A DNA stretch of 64,000 bases. Source: Mesorhizobium sp. WSM3862 (GTDB taxonomy: Bacteria; Pseudomonadota; Alphaproteobacteria; Rhizobiales; Rhizobiaceae). The stretch lies in assembly GCF_002294985.1 (NCBI RefSeq), contig NZ_NSGE01000009.1, positions 124,001 through 188,000 on the forward strand. The letters are read 5' to 3'. The notes under the pieces were generated by a model. It was given only the letters and a program-made list of their open reading frames with translations. It ran no database searches and was not told the origin of the DNA. Positions 7,412 through 14,572 of this stretch are shown here, piece after piece; positions within the stretch are counted from its first letter, which is position 1; every line of letters starts with the position of its first letter. The position numbers were made by a program, and so were the translations under genes.

Positions 7412-9646
7412 TCAACCGCCGCTGAGGATGTCGAGGATCGACGTCTGGCGCCTTTTCTTCGGGCCGCCGACATCGCCGGGCGGCACCGGATGCCCGACCG
7501 AGGCGGTAGTCCCGCCGTCGCTCGGCATATCGAAGCCGTCGGCATCGACCGTCTGGGCTGGACGCGCCTGCCGTGCGACAGGGCTCGACTGGCCGACGGG
7601 GGCGGGCGGCGCCGGCTGCGAGTTGTCGGCCGAGGGTATCTCGTCCGGCACGACCGTATCGGGCGGCGTCGATTTCCACGTGCCGGGCAACGGCCTGACC
7701 GGCAAGCCTTCATGCGCGGCGACCATGAATTCGTGCCAGGCCTGCGCCGGCAAGGCGCCGCCGGTCACCTTCTTCATCGGGCTGCCGTCGTCATTGCCGA
7801 ACCACACACCCGTCGTGAGGTTGGCGGTGTAGCCGACGAACCAAGCGTCGCGGGAATTCTGGCTGGTGCCGGTCTTGCCGGCCGAGGGCCAGTTGAAGGC
7901 CGCCTTCTTGGCGGTGCCGACTTCGACCGTGCCCGTCATCATCGAGTTCATCATGCCGACGATGTCGGCCTTGAGGACGCGCGGCGCGCTGCCGCCATTG
8001 TTCTCGTAGAGCACCTTGCCGCTAGCCGTGGTGACGCGCTGGATGAAGTGGATATCCGGCATGTAGCCGCCATTGGCGAAAGGCACATAGGCAGCGGTCA
8101 GTTCCAGCGGCGTCACTTCCGAGGTGCCGAGCGCGATCGAGGTGTTCGACTGCAGGTCGGACTGGATGCCCATGCGGTGCGCGGCCTCAACCACGGCGTC
8201 GGGGCCGACCTCCATGGTGAGTTGCGCCGCCACCGAGTTCAGCGACTTCGCCAATGCGGTGGCCAGCGTCACCTTGCCATAATATTTGCCGCCATAATTC
8301 TCCGGCGTCCATTTGCCTATTCTGATCGGGGCGTCGTTGCGCACGCTGTCCGGTGTGCGGCCTGCTTCCAGCGCCGCCATGTAGACGAAAGGCTTGAAGG
8401 CCGATCCCGGCTGGCGCCGCGCTTCCGAGGCGCGGTCGAACTGGCTGGTCGAATAGTCGTAACCGCCGACCATGGCGCGAACGGCGCCGGAATCATCGAT
8501 CGACACCAACGCGCCCTGGGTGACGTTGAGCTTCTTGCCGCTCTCGTCGATCAGCCGGCGGATCGACTGCTCGGCGAGCTTCTGCAGCGTCAGATCCACG
8601 GTGGTGTCGATGACGATATCGCCGCGCACGTCGCCGATCAGGTCGGGAAGCTCCTCCATGACCGTGTCGGCGACGTAATTCTCCGAACCGGTCCAGTAGG
8701 AGGGCGAGCGCGTCGCCGGCGCGCTCAGCGCCATTTTGTATTCCTTGTCGCCGATCTTGCCTTCCTCGCGCATGGCGGCGAGCACGAGCTGTGCGCGTTC
8801 TTCCGCCGCCTTGGGATCGCGCGCCGGCGAAAGCCGCGACGGCGCCTTGAGCAAACCGGCCAGAAGCGCTGCCTCGGAAAGCGTGACATCGCGCGCGCTC
8901 TTGCCGAAGTACCGCCGCGAGGCGGCCTCCACGCCATAGGCGCCGGACCCAAAATAGACCCGGTTGAGATACATTTCGAGGATCTGGTCCTTGCTGTGCT
9001 TGTGCTCCAGCCACAGCGCCAGCAGCACTTCCTGCACCTTGCGCTCCAACGTGCGATCCGGCGTCAGGAACAGGTTCTTGGCCAGCTGCTGCGTCAGCGT
9101 CGAGCCGCCCTGCGAGAAATGACCGCCAAGGACGTTGGTGACCATGGCGCGCGCCAGCCCGATCGGGTCGATGCCGAAATGCGAATAGAACCGCCGATCC
9201 TCGATGGCGACGACGGCCTCGGGAATATATGGCGACATTTCATTGAGGCCGACGGCCTCGCCGCCGCTCATGCCGCGATTTGCGATGAGTTGCCCGTCGA
9301 CCGAGACGATCTTGATGTTGGGCGCGCGGTCGGGGATCGACCATGTGGTCGCCGCCGGCATCTTGGCGCCGTAATAGACGACGACGCCGGCCACCGCGAT
9401 GCCGCCCCAGATGCAGAAAACGAAGCACCAGTAGAGCAGGCGGCCGAAGATGGAAAACAGCCCGCGCTGGCTGCGATCGCGCCCCCGGCCGCGCGATTTC
9501 GCCTTGGCGGATTTGCGTTTCGCTGCGGATTCACGACTTGCCGGCACGACGCGATCCTCCTCGCTGACCGAAAAGCCGTCGGAGGATTTCGCCCGCGGCG
9601 AGCCCTCGAAGCTCGGTTCGATGCGACTGTCTCTGCGGTTCGCCAT
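7412..9646 (-). CDS. Class A penicillin-binding protein (PBP1a/1c type), bifunctional transglycosylase/transpeptidase
   Basis: A 744-residue inner-membrane protein that polymerises and cross-links peptidoglycan. It has a basic cytoplasmic N-terminus (to ~64), one membrane segment (~67-92), a GT51 glycosyltransferase domain with catalytic Glu149 in the EDRRFYSHFG motif and the GGSTLTQQLAKNL motif at ~180-192, then a transpeptidase domain. The three penicillin-binding motifs are S415-A-F-K418, S468-L-N470 and K591-T-G593. A Pro/Ser-rich tail follows. The start at 9646 precedes a long positively charged segment usual for rhizobial members. It is a single gene. Confidence 0.93.
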   Translation of the reverse strand: MANRRDSRIEPSFEGSPRAKSSDGFSVSEEDRVVPASRESAAKRKSAKAKSRGRGRDRSQRGLFSIFGRLLYWCFVFCIWGGIAVAGVVVYYGAKMPAATTWSIPDRAPNIKIVSVDGQLIANRGMSGGEAVGLNEMSPYIPEAVVAIEDRRFYSHFGIDPIGLARAMVTNVLGGHFSQGGSTLTQQLAKNLFLTPDRTLERKVQEVLLALWLEHKHSKDQILEMYLNRVYFGSGAYGVEAASRRYFGKSARDVTLSEAALLAGLLKAPSRLSPARDPKAAEERAQLVLAAMREEGKIGDKEYKMALSAPATRSPSYWTGSENYVADTVMEELPDLIGDVRGDIVIDTTVDLTLQKLAEQSIRRLIDESGKKLNVTQGALVSIDDSGAVRAMVGGYDYSTSQFDRASEARRQPGSAFKPFVYMAALEAGRTPDSVRNDAPIRIGKWTPENYGGKYYGKVTLATALAKSLNSVAAQLTMEVGPDAVVEAAHRMGIQSDLQSNTSIALGTSEVTPLELTAAYVPFANGGYMPDIHFIQRVTTASGKVLYENNGGSAPRVLKADIVGMMNSMMTGTVEVGTAKKAAFNWPSAGKTGTSQNSRDAWFVGYTANLTTGVWFGNDDGSPMKKVTGGALPAQAWHEFMVAAHEGLPVRPLPGTWKSTPPDTVVPDEIPSADNSQPAPPAPVGQSSPVARQARPAQTVDADGFDMPSDGGTTASVGHPVPPGDVGGPKKRRQTSILDILSGG

Positions 9647-9844
9647 TGCGCTGTGCTTGCTGTCCCCGATGCCGATGGCGCTCGGGTTGCAGAGTAGATG
9701 CGGCGGTTTAAAGGCGCGTTAAGTGGGGAAAAATCGAAGTGATTGAAAATCAAATGTTTGGTAAGCGGCCACCTGACGGAGCGCGATCGGCGTGGGATTC
9801 CGGCCGCGCTCCAGCGTTTGCATAGGCGGGCGAGTCGGCTCGGA

Positions 9845-10228
9845 CTAGTCGAGCACGGCACGGACCGAGAGCGCAGCTCTCGATGCCCGCATGACATCGC
9901 CGACATGGCAGTAGCAGACGATCTCGTGCAGCTGATAGTCGGTCAGCTCGAAGAAGCGTTTTGCTTCGCCGTAGGTGTCGTTCTTCAAACCCTCGTCGTG
10001 CAGAACGGGGTCTTCCAGGGCGACGGATATGGGCGAGCCGGCGCCCCGCATGACATTGCGTTCCCGCGGGGCACGATATTCAGTGCCGATCAGCGCGGTC
10101 AGGAGCCGGTTTGGCTCACGTTCGAGAAGCTCCGCCCAACGTGCGAGGCGCTGGGTTCGGCTCATGACGGGTTTGGCGGTGCGGACCTCGGCAACGGCGT
10201 GCAGCTGGTCCAGTGTTTGGTGCTTCAT
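9845..10228 (-). CDS. Conserved hypothetical protein, 127 aa
   Basis: A soluble 127-residue protein with no signal peptide. It starts at an ATG preceded by a near-perfect AGGAGG ribosome site at 7-nt spacing, a strong sign that it is translated. It contains a basic segment (MSRTQRLARWAELLEREP) and a C-terminal acidic/aromatic stretch (YGEAKRFFELTDYQLHEIVCYCHVGD) with two closely spaced cysteines. I recognise no family. It stands alone between the penicillin-binding protein gene and the beta-propeller gene, both also on the minus strand. Confidence 0.65.
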   Translation of the reverse strand: MKHQTLDQLHAVAEVRTAKPVMSRTQRLARWAELLEREPNRLLTALIGTEYRAPRERNVMRGAGSPISVALEDPVLHDEGLKNDTYGEAKRFFELTDYQLHEIVCYCHVGDVMRASRAALSVRAVLD

Positions 10229-10405
10229 GGCAACCTCCTAGAGGCTAGGTTGGTCGGCCCCAAAACTCCCTATACGCGGCATGATATCGCCGAACCGCGC
10301 GGACGTCATCCGTTTGCCGCCCACGCCGGCAAGATTTGATGGAGCTGCGCGCGGCCCCCGTCATTCTTCATGCCGTCGCCAGAATATGGAGCCGAAATCA
10401 CAGGC

Positions 10406-11461
10406 TTATCCTGGACGTCCAAGAACGCGGAACTCGGGCCCCGCCGCCTTTCGACCGACGATCGACGACAGGCCGTAGAAAGCCAGCGGCTGTTCCTGAC
10501 AAGTCACCGCCACGACGCTGTTCGACTTGTCTATATCCAGGCCCTTCGGCCCACCCTCCTCGACGCTGGCCCTGCCGCGCAGAAAGCTTTCGTCGTCGAG
10601 CACGGCGACCGAACGCGACGGCGTGCGGCGCCCCTTCCAGTCTTCGTCGCTTGCATAGACATGAACCATCGGGCTGCCGGCGTCGGCAACAAGAATGTGG
10701 CTGCCGTCCTGCGTGAAGCGCAGGCCATGCGGGTAGTTGGCATTTTCCAGGACACCGGCGGGTCGGGTCTCACGGCCAAGCGGTGCCGACATGTCGTAGA
10801 TCTTCACGTCGTTGGTGCCGTGGCTGCTGACGGCGACCCACCGCCCGTCATGGCTGAGCGCGATGCCGTCCGGGATGTCGAGACCCTGCTCCAGGAGAAG
10901 CTGATTCCACAGGGCGCGGTATCCCCATCGCCGGTGAATCACATGGCGGGTCACCCGATGCGTGTAGTTGTTACAGACCAGCAGGCTGAGCCGGCCATGC
11001 GACTCACGCCTGACGGCGACCGAGCCGGGCGTTCTCAATCTGCAAAATCGGCTGCCTTTGATCACGCGAAGCGGCGAGATTTCGTGCCCTTGTCCGGCCG
11101 GTTCGCCTTGCGGCAGGGCGAAGACCGCAACCAGCCCATCGCGATTGGCAACCACAAAAGTCCTGTTGTCGATGAAATCGAGGCCATGCACCTCGCCCAT
11201 GCTGTCCGATCTGAGCTCCACGAAGCCACGGATAACGATCCTCGCTGCACCGGCCGTCGGCTCTATGTCGATGCGCAGCATCAGGCATCGCCTGCGACCA
11301 TATCCGGCGACCGCAAGCAAGCGGTTGTCGGGCGAAAAGCGCAGGTCCTCGGTCCGTCCGATCGCGGCGAGCGCATCGTTCACGGCACCGGTGGCCTCGA
11401 AATCGATCCGGGGAATCATATCAAAAACCACCGCCGCTCCAGCGAGCGGACCCGGATGCAA
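10406..11461 (-). CDS. Beta-propeller (YVTN/lactonase-like) protein of unknown function
   Basis: A 351-residue protein with repeated blade-like units: LRFSPDNRLLAVAGYG, LDFIDNRTFVVANRDG, IALSHDGRWVAVSSHG, LRFTQDGSHILVADAG and GLDIDKSNSVVAVTCQ. Each has the beta-turn plus hydrophobic strand pattern of WD40/YVTN propellers, about six or seven in all. There is no signal peptide, so it is probably cytoplasmic. The ATG at 11461 and an internal ATG at 11419 are both possible; neither has a good ribosome site. No catalytic residues can be assigned. Such proteins bind partners or act as lactonases; the role here is unknown. Confidence 0.6.
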   Translation of the reverse strand: MHPGPLAGAAVVFDMIPRIDFEATGAVNDALAAIGRTEDLRFSPDNRLLAVAGYGRRRCLMLRIDIEPTAGAARIVIRGFVELRSDSMGEVHGLDFIDNRTFVVANRDGLVAVFALPQGEPAGQGHEISPLRVIKGSRFCRLRTPGSVAVRRESHGRLSLLVCNNYTHRVTRHVIHRRWGYRALWNQLLLEQGLDIPDGIALSHDGRWVAVSSHGTNDVKIYDMSAPLGRETRPAGVLENANYPHGLRFTQDGSHILVADAGSPMVHVYASDEDWKGRRTPSRSVAVLDDESFLRGRASVEEGGPKGLDIDKSNSVVAVTCQEQPLAFYGLSSIVGRKAAGPEFRVLGRPG

Positions 11462-11515
11462 TAGGCGCTATCCGGAGCCGACCGGTCAAGTCCGCGAGAT
11501 GCGGACGTGGTGAGA

Positions 11516-11662
11516 TCAATTCTGTTGGATCGAAATGCCCTTGTCGTCGATCTTCAGCTCCACGCCCTTCGGCCTGGTCTGCTCGCGGTAGATGTAGATG
11601 CCAAGCGCGATGACCACGACGACCAACGCGCCGATGATGAGGTAGAGCATATTCTGTCTCAT
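11516..11662 (-). CDS. Small single-span membrane protein, 48 aa
   Basis: A short ORF reading MRQNMLYLIIGALVVVVIA at its start, then a second half YIYREQTRPKGVELKIDDKG and a short tail ending in QQN. It has one clear transmembrane helix (~6-25) followed by a basic/acidic cytoplasmic or periplasmic tail. A GGGGG-rich ribosome site lies 4-5 nt before the ATG at 11662. Its lack of internal stops, strongly hydrophobic first half and ribosome site support a real gene. It precedes the propeller gene by 54 bp on the same strand. Function unknown. Confidence 0.6.
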   Translation of the reverse strand: MRQNMLYLIIGALVVVVIALGIYIYREQTRPKGVELKIDDKGISIQQN

Positions 11663-11719
11663 CTCGCCCCCTTCTTGCTGCCGAGTCTCGCGCCTGCTTC
11701 GAGGCCCTGCGGCGGTCGC

Positions 11720-11926
11720 TCACTGGTCGCTGTCATCATTGGCCGATGCAGGCCGCCAACTGGTCGGCTCGACTTTTTTCTGGGTGTTGCTGTCGGTGTA
11801 GACCCACCAGCCGCCGTCGCGGTATTGCCCGACGGATTCGTTGACCACGCCGTGCTCGTCGTTCCACAGGATCGTGACCTGCGAGCCGTCCTTCGGCGCG
11901 CTCGCTATCGGTTTGCGCTCTGCCAT
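11720..11926 (-). CDS. Small hypothetical protein, 68 aa
   Basis: A 68-residue soluble protein (MAERKPIASAPKDGSQVTIL at the N-terminus) rich in Trp, with W-N-D-E-H and GGWWVYTD segments. The ATG at 11926 is preceded by GGGAGGG at 5-nt spacing. The pattern of a turn-rich, Trp-containing domain resembles small hypothetical proteins in rhizobia and some phage-like proteins, but I cannot name a family. It lies 57 bp upstream of the 48-aa membrane protein, so the two may be co-transcribed. Confidence 0.6.
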   Translation of the reverse strand: MAERKPIASAPKDGSQVTILWNDEHGVVNESVGQYRDGGWWVYTDSNTQKKVEPTSWRPASANDDSDQ

Positions 11927-11991
11927 TCATTCCCTCCCATCTCACGCCGACAATGGACCGGCAGCAACGTCGCTCGATGCGCCGGGTTCCG

Positions 11992-12612
11992 TCAGCTATG
12001 CGCGAAGATATCCTCTTCCGCCCAGCCCATCAGGTCGAGCTTGGCGCGCGTCGGCAGGAAGCGGAAGCAGGCTTCGGCCTCCTTGGTGCGACCCTCGCGC
12101 GCAAGCCGCGCGGCCAGCACCTCGCGCAGCCGGTGCAGGTAAAGCACGTCGGAGGCGGCATATTCGAGCTGCTCGGGCGACAGTGTTTCCGCCGCCCAGT
12201 CCGACGATTGCTGCGCCTTGGAGAGGCCGATACCGAGCAGTTCGTTGCATATATCCTTCAGCCCGTGGCGGTCGGTGTAGGTACGGGTCAGCCGCGAGGC
12301 GATCTTGGTGCAGAAAACCGGTTCGGCCATGACGCCGAAAGCGTGATAAAGGACGGCAATGTCGAAACGGCCGTAGTGAAACAGCTTCACCACGGCGTCG
12401 TTCCTGAGAAGGCTGACGAGGTTGGGCGCCTCCTTCTGGCCCGGCGCGATCTGGATGACGTCGGCGCTGCCGTCGCCGGGCGAGATCTGAACCACGCAGA
12501 GCCTGTCACGATGCGGGTTCAAGCCCAGCGTTTCCGTGTCGATGGCGACCGCACCGACATTGTAGCGGGAAAGGTCCGGCAGATCGTTCTTGTGGAAACG
12601 GATGTCGGTCAT
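11992..12612 (-). CDS. rnd: Ribonuclease D-type 3'-5' exoribonuclease, short form
   Basis: A DEDDy exonuclease of 206 residues. ExoI motif: AIDTETLGLNP near residues 22-32, with the D and E metal ligands. ExoII: LFHYGRFDIAVL near 77-88. ExoIII: YAASDVLYLHRL, with the Y-x3-D signature. The HRDC domains of the ~370-residue E. coli enzyme are absent; short versions are usual in Rhizobiales. The ATG at 12612 was preferred over an upstream in-frame ATG (12672) because GGAGAAGAGA lies just in front and the extra 20 residues are not family-like. Expected role: trimming of structured RNA, including tRNA 3' ends. Confidence 0.85.
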   Translation of the reverse strand: MTDIRFHKNDLPDLSRYNVGAVAIDTETLGLNPHRDRLCVVQISPGDGSADVIQIAPGQKEAPNLVSLLRNDAVVKLFHYGRFDIAVLYHAFGVMAEPVFCTKIASRLTRTYTDRHGLKDICNELLGIGLSKAQQSSDWAAETLSPEQLEYAASDVLYLHRLREVLAARLAREGRTKEAEACFRFLPTRAKLDLMGWAEEDIFAHS

Positions 12613-12752
12613 TCTCTTCTCCGGATCGCGGCCAGCGGCGCACCCGTTTTTGGACGCGAAGGCGCCCCGCATTGCGCTATCACGCCCGTCCTTGCCGCGA
12701 TCCGGAAAAAAATCAACAGAAAGTTGATTTTCGCGGTCGCCGCGGGTTCACC

Positions 12753-14138
12753 TCAGCGTGTCAGAGCATCGAGAATGCGCGCCCAGGAACGCTGCCCCTT
12801 GTGGAAGGAGGTGAGTTCGTACTTCTCGTTGGGCGAATGGATGCGGTCGTCATCGAGGCCGAAGCCGACCAGCAGCGATTCCATGCCGAGATAGGTCTGG
12901 AAATCGCCGACCACGGGGATGGAGCCGCCGCCGCCGGTGGTGACAGCCTGCTTTTCCCATTCGTCGGAGAGCGCATCCTTGGCCTTGGCCAGGAACGGCG
13001 AGTCGTAGGAAAGCTGGATCGCCGGCGAGCCGCCATGCGGATGGAATTCGACGGAGCAGTCGCCGGGAATCCGATCGCGCACGAAAGCCTGGAAGGCGGC
13101 GCGGATTTTTCTCGGATCCTGCTTGTGGACGAGCCGGAACGACACTTTCGCCGATGCTTCCGCCGCGATCACCGTCTTGAAGCCCTTGCCGGTATAGCCG
13201 CCGATGATGCCGTTGAACTCGGCCGTCGGCCGTGCCCAGGTGAGTTCGAGCACGGAGCGGCCCTTTTCGCCGGCGGGAATGGAAAGCCCGACCGGTCCGA
13301 GGAAGGTCTCGGCGGTCTCGCCGAGCCCCTCCCAGGATTTCAGCACCTGCGAGGGCGTCTCCTCGACGCCGTCATAGAAGCCCGGGATGGTGACACGGCC
13401 GTCTTGATCATGGATGTCGGCGAGGATTTTGGTAAGGATCCGGATCGGATTGGCGGCCGGGCCGCCATAGAGGCCTGAATGCAGGTCGCGGCTGGCTGCC
13501 TTGACGGTGACTTCCTCGCCGACCATGCCGCGTAGGGACACGCAGATCGACGGCGTCTCGCGGTTCCACATGCTGGTGTCGCAGACCAGCGCGAAATCCG
13601 CCTTCAGCTCGGCGGCGTTCGCCTCGAGGAAAGGCTTGAGCGACGGCGAGCCGGACTCTTCCTCGCCCTCGAACAGGATCGTGACGCGGCAGGGCAGATT
13701 GCCGTGCACCTGCCTCCAGGCGCGGCAGGCCTCGACGAAGGTCATCAGCTGACCCTTGTCGTCCGCCGAGCCGCGCCCGGCGATCACCTTGCGTCCGGGC
13801 TGGACCTCCTTGATCGACGGCGCGAATGGATCCGTTTCCCACAGCTCGATCGGATCGACCGGCTGCACGTCGTAATGGCCGTAGAACAGCACATGCGGCG
13901 CCCCGGCCGGTCCTTCGTGATGCGCCACCACCATCGGGTGGCCGGGCGTGTCGCGCACGCTGGCGTCGAAGCCGATCAGCTTGAGCTCGGCCGCCAGCCA
14001 TTCGGCGCCCTTGCGGCAATCGGCGGCAAAGGCCGGGTCTGTGGAGATCGACTTGATACCGAGCAAGCCGAAAAGCCGCTCCAGGCTCTGATCGAGGTTC
14101 TGGTCGAGACGGTCAAGGACGGGGGAGAGTCTGGACAT
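12753..14138 (-). CDS. M20 family metallopeptidase (dipeptidase-like)
   Basis: A 461-residue zinc peptidase. Metal ligands are visible in GHYDVQPVDP (His and Asp), GRGSADDKGQL (Asp), EGEEESGSP (Glu pair), and a C-terminal His in IHSPNEKYELTSFHKG. The dimerisation/lid domain lies in the middle (SRDLHSGLYGG). It cleaves dipeptides or related amide substrates in the cytosol; exact specificity is unknown. The ATG at 14138 (MSRLSPVLDRLDQN) was chosen over one 111 bp upstream because family members begin here and AAGG lies in front. Upstream on the same strand is a strong terminator ending a separate small RNA, so the gene needs its own promoter between about 14139 and 14245. Confidence 0.88.
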   Translation of the reverse strand: MSRLSPVLDRLDQNLDQSLERLFGLLGIKSISTDPAFAADCRKGAEWLAAELKLIGFDASVRDTPGHPMVVAHHEGPAGAPHVLFYGHYDVQPVDPIELWETDPFAPSIKEVQPGRKVIAGRGSADDKGQLMTFVEACRAWRQVHGNLPCRVTILFEGEEESGSPSLKPFLEANAAELKADFALVCDTSMWNRETPSICVSLRGMVGEEVTVKAASRDLHSGLYGGPAANPIRILTKILADIHDQDGRVTIPGFYDGVEETPSQVLKSWEGLGETAETFLGPVGLSIPAGEKGRSVLELTWARPTAEFNGIIGGYTGKGFKTVIAAEASAKVSFRLVHKQDPRKIRAAFQAFVRDRIPGDCSVEFHPHGGSPAIQLSYDSPFLAKAKDALSDEWEKQAVTTGGGGSIPVVGDFQTYLGMESLLVGFGLDDDRIHSPNEKYELTSFHKGQRSWARILDALTR

Positions 14139-14247
14139 TTCTTCAGCCTTTCGATTCTGGCCCGACCCTAAAGGGGCGAGCAGAAAACGCAAAGCCGCGA
14201 TCGTTGGACCACGCGTTCCGGCGTCGGCAACACGCGGGCTGGGAGAC

Positions 14248-14286
14248 AAAAAAGAACCGCCGTGGTGGAGGGGGAACCACGGCGGT
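14248..14286 (-). terminator. Intrinsic terminator of the small RNA
   Basis: ACCGCCGTGGT (14256-14266) pairs perfectly with ACCACGGCGGT (14276-14286) around a 9-nt loop. In minus-strand sense the stem is followed by TTCTTTTTT, a textbook Rho-independent terminator. No minus-strand protein gene precedes it, which is the main argument for a small RNA here. Confidence 0.88.
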
Positions 14287-14395
14287 CTTTACTCGAAACG
14301 TTGCGGCAGCCCGGAGAGGGGGGATAGGCTGCCGCAGTTGCCCGGGATAGGCGGGGGACGGGCCTTACTCCGGACTTCGGCGAAAATTGCCGATG
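14248..14395 (-). ncRNA. Candidate trans-acting small RNA (alpha-r7-like) between the dipeptidase gene and polA
   Basis: About 148 nt on the minus strand without a plausible ORF. Predicted helices in 5' to 3' order: TCGGC/GCCGA; GCCCG/CGGGC; a perfect 10-bp stem (14302-14311 with 14327-14336); and a perfect 11-bp terminator stem. Three of the four loops expose C-rich anti-Shine-Dalgarno tracts (TCCCCCG, CCCCCCTCTCC, CCCCCTCC in minus-strand sense). A CTTGAA-N17-CCAAAT promoter lies directly upstream and a T-rich tail directly downstream. From memory, the alpha-r7 small RNA of Sinorhizobium (Smr7C, about 150 nt) also lies beside polA. The gene-like architecture is seen; family membership is inferred. 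Confidence 0.7.
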
Positions 14396-14401
14396 ACAGC
14401 T

Positions 14402-14430
14402 ATTTGGGTCTGTGAAAATGGCGATTCAAG
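14402..14430 (-). promoter_or_regulatory. Promoter of the polA-linked small RNA
   Basis: In minus-strand sense, CTTGAA (14425-14430) and CCAAAT (14402-14407) are separated by exactly 17 bp, matching the rhizobial sigma-70 pattern CTTGAC-N17-CTATAT. The start would fall near 14395, giving an RNA of about 148 nt to the terminator. Confidence 0.6.
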
Positions 14431-14572
14431 GGCACGAAGATTACACTTTTGTAACATGCCCGTGAGCGGCTGAATTTGTCCGGGACCTGTCTGTCAGGGG
14501 TGTTGCCGGAACCGGCCGTTTCCGAAGCGTTTGGCATGGACCGCGAAGCTTGGCCGCGCTATCCCTGCCGGC

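Noticed and set aside
7286..9697. 803-codon plus-strand ORF opposite the penicillin-binding protein gene
   Set aside because: Shadow of a GC-rich gene; its composition (R, D, H, A) is not protein-like, and all PBP motifs lie on the minus strand.
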